From: Amphibalanus amphitrite
Taxonomy: Eukaryota; Arthropoda; Thecostraca; Balanomorpha; Balanidae
Length of the DNA stretch: 64,000 nt
Direction: 5' to 3'
Assembly: GCF_019059575.1 (NCBI RefSeq)
Contig: NW_024882210.1
Location: 248,001 to 312,000 of the forward strand
The position numbers and the translations under genes are program-made. Under the pieces are notes generated by a model. It was not told the origin of the DNA. It ran no database searches and saw only the letters and a list, made by a program, of their open reading frames with translations. Shown here one piece after another: positions 11,816 to 25,200 of the stretch. How positions within the stretch are numbered: the first letter of the stretch is position 1; the number at the start of each line of letters is the position of its first letter.

Positions 11816-12480
11816 CATAGTAAATCAGGGCACAAAGCAATCGGAAAGCCAACATCTTTTACACAGTAAAAGACCGAGGCATATTACTTATTTTTGCTCG
11901 CACTTTTCGGCTGAAACCGTGGCATTTCAGTGTGGGACGCAGTGGTCCAAATTTCGCGAGGGCTACGTCCCAAAGGCAGGGGGCTGCGTCCCAAAATGGG
12001 ACGCAGTCAGTATGTTAAAATATGCCCTGATTTGTATAAAGGAAATTTATCAGCATTGATACCTGCAATACAAGATATTCAGACTTTACCATGCTACCCG
12101 TTGCCTGTTTGGACCCAAAACCGCCAATGCATCGTGAAAAGGGCATCGATAGATAAGTCGCATTCCTCCCTTTCTTTTGCCGTTGGGCTACTACTGCTAC
12201 ATGATCCAATATAGGCCGATAAACATTTGTTTATTATTGACACGCGCCGAAGCTGTCGTAGCAGGCGATCACCCTATCTGATTTCCTCAAACATTGAACT
12301 GCATTGGCTTGCTGTATCTCTGGGAATTTTCTGTAGGTATATGGGATGCATCGATAGCTGGTGCCAGTCAACCGCAGCATGCAAGTACCCTCTTTCCTTC
12401 TTTTCTCTCTTCCTCTCCCGTATTGGAAGCCGCCTAAAACACCCTCTCCATTTCTTCACATTTTCCAAAAGAGTTTGCTG
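11816..12480. other. Noncoding DNA with a small GGGACGCAG inverted repeat
   Basis: Mostly unique sequence. TGGGACGCAGT occurs at 11933-11943. A hairpin at 11984-12006 has the stem CTGCGTCCCA, loop AAA, TGGGACGCAG. No gene is seen. Confidence 0.55.
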
Positions 12481-12745
12481 CCAATCGCCATGTATGTACC
12501 CCACTCCCCTGTGGTAACCAATCACGGTGTAGCGGGTGTACTCCTCTCCCCCTTGCAACTAACCAATCGCCGTGTGCCCCACTCCCCCATGGAACTAACC
12601 AATCGCTGTGTGCCCCACTCCCCCGTGTAACTAACCAATCGCCGTGCAAGTTGCAACCAATCCCCGTGTAACCAACCAATTGCTGTTTAACGCAATCTCC
12701 CGTGTAACTAGCCAATCACCGTGTATCCGACTCCCCCGCTGCCCC
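12481..12745. repeat. Tandem repeat, CCACTCCCCCGTGTAACTAACCAATCGCCGTG type
   Basis: Head-to-tail units of roughly 30-40 bp share CCAATCGCCGTGT and CACTCCCC(C/A)TG. About eight diverged units are visible. CCAAT occurs in each unit as part of the repeat, not as a promoter element. Confidence 0.85.
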
Positions 12746-13540
12746 TACGTGTTTCCTAAGCCGTCCGACACCGTCACTCGGCAGCCTTTGACAGCAGACC
12801 TGTTTGCTTACACCGGTTGTGACGTGGGCAGCTCGCCCCAGGGATGACGTCACACTGCCTCTGTCTCACGATGTGGTGATGGGGAGGGGGAGGGGGAGAG
12901 GGGCGCCCTCACGGTGAAATGGTGGCTGCGTTCATGTCGTGCCCGTTCGTAGCTCAGGCGGTGTCCCTGGTCAGGTCAAGTCAGGCCGTGCTGTGTCAGG
13001 CCAGAGGTGTCAGTGTCAGCTGTTCCAGTGACACGCGGCGCACCGGCGACAAAGATGGCGGCAGCGGTCGCCCGTCCGTCCGTCCGTCCGGGCGGGCGGC
13101 GAGCGGCGGGCCTCTAGTGATGGGACAGACAGCTCATAGACCACGGCTTCACACCAGATTATGTCGCTTTAAAAGGTCCCCTCTGATTGAAAGACAATGG
13201 GTTACGGAAGTCGCCTGGGCGTGACTGGGATCACAGTCGGCCGTCCGATCGGGCTCCCGGGGTCGGCGTGGGGGGCTGATGGGGGACACGATACCGGCCG
13301 GGGTCCGTCAGACGGCCAGGGGGTCCGTCAGACAGGGGACGTACGCCCACGTGGTCCACGTGGTCCACGAGACACGCAGGACCCTCGGCGACCGTCCGCT
13401 GTCCCCGGTCCTACCACACAACAGCTCATGTCTGGAATGTCGCGCAATCGTTTCCGGAACTCAAAGCCTGATTAATGGATCCGTAGCCTTACCTGTCACC
13501 GGCGTAGAATGCAATACAAGATAAGGCGACTGCCATTCAT
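12746..13540. other. GC-rich noncoding island
   Basis: A CpG-rich stretch with a G-rich run (12870-12905) and a short CCGTCCGTCCGTCCG run near 13068. Open frames here overlap and have no domain signature. It could be a regulatory island downstream of ems, but nothing decides this. Confidence 0.4.
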
Positions 13541-15747
13541 GAGCGGTGAACCAAATCTTCCGTAGCGTGACGTCAGTCCTCCACAATCTGGAGTCGGTGC
13601 TAAAAATGTCCGACTGACCAGAACGTCGTTAAATCGGTCATCTGTTTGTGTCTATTTTGGGCGACCCATGGAACCTTTCTCTTTGTTCACATGAATCGTG
13701 CTACGCAAAAACGTATATTTTTCATTCGTCGGCAGTAACCAGTGGGAGTGATGGTCAGACATATGAAGAGTTTGGAACGACTCTGCTCTATCAGTACGGT
13801 CACAATCATTTGTAACCTAAGATTGGTTCAAGCGTAATTCTGTCACTGTTTTACTTATATGGATAAGATGAATTCTACCACATATTATCATGATTTAGAC
13901 TTTGCTTCCACGTTACTTAGCCAATCACAGAGCATGGAATTGTATCAAGTACGCTGTAAATCATGATAAGTGAAAATTAGGCTTGATAGTTAAGATTTGA
14001 CTGTTTTTATTTGATTTGATATTGATGCCTGGTGTGTGATTGGAAACACATATATGAAACATTTGATTTTTTAATGGATCCCAAACCCTAGTTTACATGA
14101 TTGCTAATAATGCAACTGATCGAACCAGACTTCAATAGACAAAACATGGGAACTTTGCAAAAATATATGTTCAAAAAAGTAAAAAAAAATTGTCTCACTT
14201 CATTCATAGATGAATTCGATATAATTAGCCTGAAATAAAGTGTCTTGATTCATGGTTACTGGTTAGGGTAATGATTCCGTCAAAACTAGTTTGTATTTAG
14301 ATGGGTAAGTCATTGGCGGCGATAGTTATTGATGATACGAGCACCTCTTGTTTATAAGGCATATTAACAATAAATCATTTGTCAAAGAAACTGTCCAGAT
14401 AAAGCCATCTGTCAACGTTATCAGCATTTGCCTAAGCACAGTTACCGAACAGTAAGAAAAAACTTTAAAGATAAGCTTGCACCCATGTGCATTTGTCAAA
14501 CGCTGCCCAATTCTGGACAGATTAGGCAGTTAGGCATCTACCCTAACATTTTGGTACATGCGCTAATGTCTACCGTTGTGTAAGAGTAGGTTAAAGCATT
14601 AAAAGCGAAATACAGGCATCGTGCGTTGAGGTGATAGTCGTTGTAACGTTATGTTGCTGGTGACGTGCGCTGCTGAGTGTCGAGCCAGGCTCAGTGACTT
14701 GAGTTTGTGATGAAGCGCGGCCACTTATCACTTGGATTACTTGGATTTGTCAAAGTGTACAGAAGGGTTTTGCTGTTGGCCTCAGCCTAATAGCTGCACA
14801 ATTCTGGTGGTGCCAGGTTGAAAAATGTTTTGTCTCTAACTGAAGCTCCTCGGACATTTGGTAGCCGTTACTGGACAGGTACTCTTAAAAGTCTGCTTTC
14901 GTTATCACTGCACCCAATGTTATCATTCAACTTTTAAAAACTTTGCCCTTTAATTAGCTCGCCTGAAGAAATAGTTGACTTAGACGGTAATCTTTTGACT
15001 TCTTACTATTTTAAGTTAGAACTTGTCCTTCTGAAGTGATCGACACACGGTCATTTTTCTGTTATCGCCGTTAGATAGGCTGTCTGTAAAAACGCTCATG
15101 ATCGATCATCAATGAGGCTTAATTATGATCAAAGTCGACTTCATTTTGAGAATACTTGAAGCATTTGCGCAACTGAATTCCTTCTTGGACATGATTCATA
15201 CCTACGCTTAGATTGTGGTGTATGTAAGTGACGAGACCGCTGTGTTTGAACTACAAAGTGTACCCTATCAAACCCATATACCTAAAACTGCCAGATTTTC
15301 TTTATCTATCATTGTTTTATTTGTTCGATAGGACCACCGACACACATTTTACATATATAGGTCCCAAAAGACTTTCTTATCATCTTCTAACATCAGCGTT
15401 CCTAATAACCAATACATACACACATATACGTCATTTTGTACATATGTCAGTAAGCACCAAATTCGGTCGTAGTGGGCCCAAAGATGGCGGGTCGTCACCA
15501 GACACAGACATATGTACAACACCGAACTGGCACATACACACACGCACACAGCTGCCACTGAACGGCCAAGAAATACTATACTCTAGTCTAGTCTACAACA
15601 AATATCACATTGGGAAAATAATCAGACTGGCAACGGTCTCTGGTTTCACCACGGTCGGGCACCTCTAGAGTCGAGCACACAATACGAACGCCCTATCAGA
15701 GTTCGATAGAGTAGCATCTGGGAAATTAATATCACATGGTATAGGGG
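13541..15747. other. AT-rich noncoding DNA downstream of ems
   Basis: Unique AT-rich sequence. A short inverted repeat (ATCATGATTTA, TAAATCATGAT) sits at about 13888-13967. No gene or element was recognised. The far 3' end of the ems transcript may reach into its right-hand part. Confidence 0.55.
15316..15321 (-). terminator. Possible AATAAA polyadenylation signal for ems
   Basis: The minus strand reads AATAAA here, about 730 bp beyond the ems stop codon. It is the first canonical hexamer I noticed downstream of the gene. Such hexamers are common by chance in AT-rich DNA, so transcript data would be needed to confirm it. Confidence 0.3.
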
Positions 15748-16048
15748 TTATTCAGTCGGCACTGGGCACCAGCCTCTGTCCATACGGCCGCCTAGGCCAA
15801 ATAAATAGTGTTGCGGTGCACCCAGTCTGCCGTCCAGTCTCTGGCTGGTGATCCAGCTACCTCTGGGCAGCTCAGCACCAGCACTAATGACGGCGTCAGA
15901 TGCGTCAGTGCCAGATTCAGTGGCGTCAGCGCCAGTGGTGTCAGCGTCAGCGCCAGCATCAGCTCCAGCATTAACGCCGGCAGCTTCAGCTAGCGTGACG
16001 TCAGCACCACCACCGGCGCGCACGGACGCGGTATCGGTCCTATAGCTC
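15748..16048 (-). other. Probable ems 3' UTR with GTCAGCGCCAG-type repeat
   Basis: This lies immediately downstream of the stop codon on the coding strand. Positions 15884-16005 are a degenerate CAGCGCCAG/GTCAGC repeat that keeps frames open on both strands. The ems frame has already stopped at 16049-16051, so the repeat is untranslated unless alternative splicing occurs. Confidence 0.5.
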
Positions 16049-16246
16049 TCACTGCTGCTCGGGTTTATCAGCAGCGTCGACGTCGATGTTCTCGTCGTCC
16101 GACTCCTCGTAGGTGAGCAGACTGTCGGTCTGATCGTCGGCGGCGTCGGCGGCGGCGACCGACGCGCCCGGGGACTTGGTCGGGCCGCCCTCCTCGTCCT
16201 GCACGCGCTTGTGCTTGGTGCGTCGGTTCTGGAACCACACTTTGAC
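16049..16246 (-). CDS. ems: ems coding exon 3 (recognition helix and C-terminus)
   Basis: The acceptor ends TGTTCCAG. The exon opens with [14 protein letters not shown], the third homeodomain helix, with Gln50 and Asn51 for DNA contact. A 49-residue tail follows. It is rich in Asp/Glu and ends [14 protein letters not shown], matching the acidic IDV-type ending seen in EMX proteins. The stop is TGA at 16049-16051. Confidence 0.95.
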   Translation of the reverse strand, partial: VKVWFQNRRTKHKRVQDEEGGPTKSPGASVAAADAADDQTDSLLTYEESDDENIDVDAADKPEQQ

Positions 16247-19200
16247 CTGGAACAGACCAAAGAGACGTCGTTAGCGAGTGGCGTCGACCCGCTTCCGGCG
16301 CGCAATCATCGTCAGCGACGTGATCGTGCCGCCATTATGTGGGACGTGCTCGTCGAGACCGTCGATTTATGACAGCGCCGGCAGCTGGATGGCGGCCTAT
16401 TCTTCGGCACCATTCTCCCCGGGAGAACATCCTTTCGGAATCGGCCTAATGGTTTTTATCTCATTTATCGCCGCCGGCATGGATCTCGGCGCTGTCGTTA
16501 GTTTTATTAGACTATTTGCTCGTTCTTTGCGGCGATAACGGCGCACTCGGACGCTAAAATGGCCGCCGGCGCGGCGCGACGATTCATATGTGGCGCGCCG
16601 GTCGGCGGCGGCGCAGATTACTTTGGGCGGCTTTAGGGTCCCCGAGCGGCGGCTGGCCCGCAGTGGCGCGCCGCTCATGTGGAATGCATGAGCCGTCATC
16701 GAGTGCCACCGGCGGCTGAGCGGTCGCTGACGGTCCGACCGGGAGCCGAGAACGCTCCCAGATACGGGCAGTCCGACTGGTGGTCACAGACCAACAGCTG
16801 GCGGGCACAGACCAACAGCCGGCGGTCACAGACCAACAGGGTCACAGACCAGCTGCCGGCAAAAAGAACGCCACGGAGGCACGCACAGTCCACAGATCAT
16901 AACTGAGCCTTCTGTGAGACTGTGCAGTGTGCGTGTCTGTTTTATGATACCCCCCCCCCCATGAGTTAGCCGCCCTACTAGCAGCCAGCCTTCGCCCCTA
17001 TCCCCGACCGCTCTCCTTACCTGTGTCTCAGAGAGGTTGAGCGCCTGCGCCAGCTGCTTGCGCTCCTGGCCCACCACGTAGTGGTTGTTCTCGAAGGCGT
17101 GCTCCAGCTTCAGCAACTGACTCGGAGAGAACGCCGTCCGGATCCGCTTGGGTTTCCGGAAGGGCTGCAGGAGAAACGCAGGAAACTCGGGACCTGCGGG
17201 AGAACAGAGAGAAGGGTCAGACGTATTGAACAGACACTGGCTTTATGGGTACAACGGGGGGGGGGGCTGTTAACGGGTGTCATATCACATCGTGACACAG
17301 TGTTGACATGAATGTCACGACTGCAAACGTGACACAAATTCTTTGTGTTGCACAGCTACCGGATACACCAAGGGGAACAACAGGCGAATGAATGAAAACG
17401 AAGCTCTGACTGTCGGGCGATATGTCAACTGCCACAGGAAGACCGCAACAATGGCGACACCATCCACAGGTGAGTAGCCGGCGCTGCACAGTCGCCGTAC
17501 CGTTAATTAGCGCCGCTACTGTCGGTTCTCCGGATCGGTATGCCCGCCTGGCCGGGTGGGTTGCCATGAGGCCCTGCTCAGCGGCTGCTGCCGCTAGCCG
17601 CGTCTCGATCGCGTGACGAGACCCATCGGCAGCCAGCTGAGAGCCATTTGCATTATACTCGCTCGTCCCATTCTCAAACACCCCATGGTCTTTTTCTCAA
17701 TGTGACGAGAATAAATCACTTTGAAGACACGAGTGGTTAAATAATTGCCTGCATGAAGCAACAAAGGCGAATTAGCTCCCAGTTTGTAATGTTGCGTGCT
17801 ATTATACCTTCTCTGTGCTCGCCACTTGTGTGGAGCATGAAGTAATTTGCATGGTTCACAGCCGTGCCGGGGGAGGTGGTTCTCCCGGCTGAACCGACCC
17901 GGGATGGGCGTCCACTGACGGTCGCCGACGTCGGCCGACCGTCGACCGTCGCTGAGCTGTCCGGCTATAGTCGGCACCGACGGCCGATTCAGCGCTCCGT
18001 CGCCGCTCCCCGGTGCCATCCGAAACGGCTCAGCCATTCGCGCTGCAAATTTGACGACTTATCTAGGATCATTTTAAACGTCCTATGTCTTGATGGTGAT
18101 GACTTTATGGGCCATTTTCGTTGATAGAAGACTATGAGCATTTTATGGCCGCAGGAAATCGCCACATTGGGGGACGTTCCGCGGAATAACAGCCTTATTC
18201 GGCCAAATGGCATGAGCAGTCACCGGCTCTAACTTATGACTCAGCACTGTCGGCCAATATCGTGTGGATTTAAGACGTGCGGCCGGCGCCGCACATTGGG
18301 TCCGTGCCCCATCAAACAGTTACCATGTCATTTGTCAAATTTCAATAATAATTAAGTAATGTTTCCACCACAAAACTGGTTGGCTAAGGCGGTGCTGGCA
18401 CGAGAAGGCCGTGTTGAACTTCCGCGAAGTGACGAACTCATTATTAAACGCATGGATTATGCAGCGTAATTTTCGCCATCGACAACAGCCTTTGAGGTTG
18501 AAGCGGGACTGTTTCCGTGCAGCTGAATATACCATGAGAATTAGATTTTTCGCGACCGCGAAGCTTCCAATTCATGAACATAACACCGAGGAGGTGTTAG
18601 TTTTTGAGAAAAGATAAACCCAGTTACGCGCTCTAATATTCCTGTTACATTCCTTGGCACGTCATAACAACCGGTCACTTCAAAGGTGATTCTAACACGT
18701 CTTAACGAGATCATTACCGCCTTCAAAACGTTTGGTAAAGCATACCTAATAACTCAAACATCGTTTCGATACAAGTTGTCTGGCGAAATGAGTTTTATGA
18801 TCAGCTGCATACAACGGACGACAGTTTTGAGTATCTCATTCTCGACAGCTAACACCAAATACGCATACAGAAAGTTGCTATGGCAAGACATAATTCTAAT
18901 GGTGTTTTTAATTGTATTTTAGATGCATTCTTTTGGATGGCTTTTTCCTTGTAAGCCTGGTGATATACACACCAATGCTGATTAAACTCCGTAAAGTGGC
19001 TTTCAGAAATCCAGTCACGTTTCAAGGACTGTATGGTTATCGACTGTGAAAGAACAACCGATATTTACCAATCAAGTCCGGTGAATAAGCCCAGCTTATC
19101 ACGCATGCTGCACATCTGATTGAATTACACATTCCTTATCGGCTAAATGACTGGCCGACGCGAAAACAACTGAGCCGGCGGCAGCGAGCGATCGCCGGCC

Positions 19201-22200
19201 TGTCTGGGAGGGAGTATCCGCGTGTCTGAGTGGCGGTGGGGACGGAATTCCAGTGGCCTTAGTCAACGTGGCGCTCTTCCAGTGGGTCTCTCCAGGTCGT
19301 CCAGACACTCAGTCCAGCGACGGTCGCTAAACACAGTGCCAGGAGCCCGACGCGGCTCGGTAACGACGGGGCCGGCGGGCGACAGCGACACGGATTTTTT
19401 GTCCCCTCTGCTCCCCTGACCGGCCGTGGGGAGGGGAGCGGGTCAGCCGGAGGGGCGGGCCGGGTATGTCCGCCGCCGACCGCCCCCGGTCGCCAGTAAT
19501 ACGCCGTGTTTCTCATTAGTGTCGGCGACAGGACGCCCCGTCGCTCTGCCGGCTGTTTGGGCCGCGCTGGGCCGCGCCGCGCGGCGCTGCGGGGACACGG
19601 CCGGCGGCGGCTGAGGCCGCGCCGTGCCCTGTTATTAGCCACCGCTTACAAAGGGTTCTGCCGGCCATTAATGCCCCAAGAATGCCGTCGCGTCGTTTTG
19701 TGTGCATTCCGCGCTGAGCGGAGAGCGTCAGGCGCTATTCGCGGCGCCCGCTCGCGGCCGGCTATAATCAAACTGTCCCGGCTGTTTACATTAATTCGGC
19801 GCCAATGTTCCGATTACAGTTATAATGAGTCGCAGTAGGACAGGTGGCGGCCGCCGCCGACCGCTCGCCGGCGTCACTGACGCCAAAATGGACGCCCGCG
19901 CGGCGCGCGCGTCTCCCCTAATCATCATGTTTAGGCCGGCGTTCATAAACAACGTTTACTTAACCCGCGCCCCGTAGGGGGGGGGGGGGCGAAACGGCCC
20001 CCCCTGTACTTTTCGGTCGATATCTCCTAAACCGCTTCAGATATCGCCACCAAACTTTCAGGACCCCTCCGGGCATCAATTTTACACATTGTGACCAAAA
20101 ATTTTCCAGAAGCTATGATAGGTTGGCCACAAATGACGTCAGAATGACGTCATGTTCTGTCATTTTCGACCGAAAAAAGACCTTCGCGAGAAGACCTGTC
20201 AGGCCTACAGCTTTGAAGATACAGAAAAATGATCAAGACATAAAAGGTGTAGAATTGACAGGGCTACAAAACTGCTATCTCGAATTTTTGAAATTTTTGA
20301 GTTTTGAACCCCAAAAATCAAAAAAACATTTTTTTTGGATATATTAGCCAAAAAATCCAAAAAGTTTTTTGAGTTTCAAAAAAAACGGAATATATGTGAT
20401 AGTACCTACCGTCTTCTATCTACATACCGAATTTCAGATCGATACCTCGTTTTTTGGCCAAGTTATAGCGAAAAAACTGTTCAAAATTGATGACGTCAAA
20501 TTTTCAAACTCAATTTTTGGCAGTTCTAGACCTCGTAGAGCAAAACAAAGACCACCATTAGACTCCCTGTGACGAGCTGCATCGAATCGATACCCATTTT
20601 ATACAAAAATATCAACTTTGAAATTTGACCTTATTTGACCTGACCTTGACCTGACCTTCACCAAAACGTGACCTAGGCTGGCCCCAAAGGCTGTCTAACC
20701 CACATAATCGCATTTGTCATGTAAAATGGACCATAAAACATGTATCACACGACACTTTCATATTGTGACCCCGGTGACCTGACCTCGCTGTGACCTGACC
20801 TGGTATCAGTGACCTCAGATAGCAAAGTATGTGTTTGACGAACAATGTACCATCGATGGTTTTCAATAAATTACCAATTAACTCGATTTCACAACACATT
20901 TCTTGAAATGCCTGTGAACGGTGAAAATCTGACCTTTGACCTGACCTGTGACGTCATCGGTTTGACCTAGGTCAATGAAATTTGGTCACAAGGTAGTTCC
21001 CGGGTGGGGCTATCGAACACCGTTTGAATTTTGAAAATCGGCCGGTAACTTTCCGAGATCTTAGGGGGGGCCGAAACGGCCCCCCCCCTACGGGTGGTAG
21101 GGTCCGCCGGTAGCCCTACGGGGCGCGGGTTAAGCCTATGAAGTTACGGCGTGGCGCTTGATTGGGTGGCTGCGTGCGTTTGGTCTGGTCAGCCCAGTCG
21201 CAGCTAAGGGAAAGCAGTGTTCGGCTTGGAACAGCCATCGCCATGGGAAACAGTGGGAAGTGCTCCAGCCTCCAAGCTGCATCTCTAACAGAACAACGTT
21301 ACCACCATTGGAGGAGGATGTGTGTGTGTGTGGGGGGGGGGGGGGAGGGGGAGAGTCATAGGACGGAAGAGGGCTGGGAAGTTTGGTCGATCGTTTTGAA
21401 TTTGTCATCCATCCTGCTAGCGTTTTTTGTCCATGAGCCATGTGCTCCGGATGGTAACTGTATTTAGTTACAACAATATTTGTATCCACTGTGCTGCAGG
21501 TAACACTCATTGAAGTGGACGCATGGGCAGATGAGACGCGAACATATAAAGTGATTCACGTTTCATGGCATATTTTTAAATTCAATGCGACGAACATGTG
21601 AGTAAATATGCTGTATAACGGCGATTCCTATTAAAGTAAGCCAAGTGTGCACTATCTGCATTCATTGTCACAATCGTAAACAGTGCGATAGCTTTTCATT
21701 GCCAGAATAAAGAATACCTGATCTCAAGAAAGAGTCATATCTTATACGAAGAAGTGGTTGGTAAAAGTCCTAACAGGTAAAGGACACACGGTACATGCTA
21801 CCTACCTATCAGTTTACAACAATTGATAATTGAATACCCGTGTTTGACAATAAATGCAGTCGAAAAATTGAACATAAGTCAAGTTGTAATACAAGCAAAT
21901 AAAAGATGGGCGACAATAACGATGAATGATGGATAAGTTTACATATTTTTACCTGCTTGACCAATTTCATATTATGCCGGATTTCAAAGCTCTGATTGCA
22001 AAGGGTTGATTGGATCCAATGAAAAGCTAAGACAATGATACAATAATCTTAAACCACGTATGCTTCTCTCGACTCTCCGCACCTTTTGGGTTAAAATCAC
22101 CTCCATTTCCGTCAGTAAAATATTTCGTTACACATGAATTCGTCTTAATTCGTTGTTTTTCCCGCAGATGATTTGCTTTCCCATTCCCACCAGTCAAACA

Positions 22201-25200
22201 TCAACAACACGAATGACAAGCAAGTACAAAAGTGCATAATAAATTACGGAATATGAGAAGCAGGTCTAAAAAGTGACAAGGGTAGGTGGCATTTTTTTTC
22301 TGTCATACGACAGCAGCACGCGAGGTGTGCCTTTGTGAGAAATTTGGAAATAAGCATTAAGCAATGTATAATTGCTCAATTAAAGTATCGCTTGACATGC
22401 CATCTATAAAGACCAAGTCTTGTCTCTGTTATAAGTACAGAAACAAACAAAATGAATGTAATTGTGCTCGCATACCTATAGATAATTTATCATCCACTGT
22501 ATTATGCCATTTCAACTTTTGTATGTTGAATGAATACTACAGATTGTAACATGTTTTTTGTCATTCCGTTCCGCTCGTTTATTTATGCATTAAATGCACC
22601 ATTGTAAATGTCAATAGTCAATCACAGAATAAACTGATGGCTTCAAATTTAGCTGACATACATACAGATATGATATGTATTTACATGTATGCGCACGTAT
22701 GCGTTATTATGCATATGTTTTACAATATCTCAATTCTGAGGACGTAGCACTTCCTACGCTACTTAGCGCTCTATAAGGTCTGCGTTGTTATAAATATCCA
22801 CAAAAGCAAGAAAGAAACGAAATTTCGGCCGCGCCTTGAAACGCCAAAGGTCTTAGGATGCTAAGCACCTGTGCACAGTGCAGATTTCCATAGGCGGCGG
22901 AACGGGGAGGGCACCGGGGCACCGTGCCCCCTTTGATTTTGGCATTTTGACATAAGCCCTATGGGCGTTGCATGGAAAGAATGGGACCAAAAGTCGGCAG
23001 TGCCCCCCCCCCCCCTAATTGAAGGTGTTCCGCCGCTACTGCAGGTTTCCTAAAAGCTACACAAATGTTGCAAACTTTAACACGTCTGTATTTCATTAAC
23101 CACTTAAGTATTTTACAATCATTTGTCAACATATCTGCTCAAATGGTGCATTGTGTGGAAAAAGTGATGGGTACATTCCATATATGTGACAAGTCATAGA
23201 AGATTATGAATGGCTACTGGCCAAACAATGGGGGTGTCTCCTTGGTCCCTGACATTAGAGCTGATTAATGACACCAGCTCACTACCCTTGGGATACATAA
23301 ACAAATGCACCCTCGCCCAAATGGCAACAACCGCAAATCAATGAACATATAAAACACATTTTACCTCAACAATTAACATTAATAACCATCGTTCTATAGT
23401 GCCTTTGCCTCGAATAAGCGACAAACAGCTGGCACAAATCGAGCAATGTAATTACCACGTTCTGAATAAACAATTAAATTTCTAAATAAAATAAATTTAC
23501 TGCGCTTAAGCCACTTCCTCCTGCTTTCTCGCTTTTAGATCAATAGAGCAAGCTAGACCTCACCAGCCTACTTATAACGTGGAAGATGTCACATCATAGG
23601 CTCGGTGCTCAGCAAATAAAGATTCAAGATATACCTACACACTGGTGGCATTCCCAGATTCAACTGCAACCATACCTACATATAAGTTCACCGGTAAACG
23701 GTGTGCTGTCTTACATAAGGTAGGAACGGTGTAGCATCAATGTGTTCCACATGGTGCAAACAGATGGTATTGGAAACAAACGCAGTCCCTCTGCCGTCAA
23801 AGTTATCAGGTCATGTCAGGTCAACAGAAGACAGATGACATAATTTCTGTCGCAGCTGTCCGATGTGCTTTTGGGCTTTAAGTGCAAATGCTCGGCGAAA
23901 AGACCGAAATGATACTGATGCCTACGCAAAAGAACTTTTGTAGTTATAAATGGACAAGTATTGTATCGAGAGTACATGACCCTCCAGGCTCCACGAATCA
24001 AACTATTAAAACAGTTACATTAAAGGCTTACCGGTTTCGTCTATTGACTTCTTCAGCGCCGTTGACTTCACGGCGCTGAAGAAGCGCCGTTGACTTCACG
24101 GCGCTGAAGAAGTCAATAGACGAAACCGGTAAGCCTTTAATGTAACTGTTTGATTCGTGAAGCCTGGAGGTTCATGTACTCTCGAAGCAAAAGAACTTGC
24201 TGAAAATTGACAGTTTTTATATTGAGTCTCTTAATGACGTCCACATATGTGACTAGCTATATCAAAGCAAATATAATAGACATTCGAATAGCATATGAAC
24301 GTTTTCTTTGGCGCTCTTCGCGTATACCTACATGTCGCGCACACAAAAAGCACCACTTACGAACTGCTGCTAAATATTGTTACAGGTGCCGCATGCGTAA
24401 ATGATTGCCACATGGTAAGACATTCCTTGGTGATTCCCATTGGTGCATTCCTATCGGCGAGCACGTCCGAGTTTGACTTTGGTTGGTTGAATGTGATAAC
24501 AAAAAGCCACTAGCTTTAGGATCTCAGGTAATGTAGTGTGCCAAAAATGTGTAGCAACCGCCCGCTTGAAACGTTTTAGCATAATCCTGCTTGATCCATC
24601 CGATTACCAGCCTTCTGTTGCAAAAACCTAAGCTTTAATACACAAAAGTGAGACGGGCAGCCACCGCACAGGATCTATTCGCATCTCTCCATGATGGATA
24701 GTGGACTCGGACCAAATCAATTTGGCTTGTACGTCATAGCAGACAGGCAAAAACGGCGTCCGTCTCCGCGCGAGCTGCACTGTCCTCCCCATACGGAGTC
24801 GGCGGCGGCGTCCGCCTATGATGGACGACATCTGACATCTGACATCGACATCTGACATCTGACATCGGGCGACATCTGACATTGGCCGGAGAGCGATCCG
24901 GCGTCAGCGGGCCGCGGTGCGCAGCCCTTCCACAGTCTGAGTCGGGACGGATGCACGCGGTGGTGGCGGCGGGGAACACGGCACATGGGATGGCGAGACT
25001 GGTTGACTGTCGACAGGGAAGATCTGACCTGACTTGAACCAGCCTGGATCGGCCTGATGGGTACGGGGCTCGATCTGACCCAGCCTGACCTGATTCAGTT
25101 TTACTCGACCTGACCTGACCTGAGACTGACCTGCTCTGAGCGTGCCGCAGTGCACAACTGACAATTCATGATCACGACGGAGTCGACAAGACAGTCTGAC

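Noticed and set aside
15748..16305. 185-codon minus-strand frame overlapping ems exon 3
   Set aside because: It is out of frame with the homeodomain and is produced by the GTCAGC-type repeat in the presumed 3' UTR.
24832..24890. Short regular repeats read as a CRISPR-like array
   Set aside because: The CATCTGACATCTGACATCG units abut without unique spacers, and the genome is clearly eukaryotic. It is a microsatellite.
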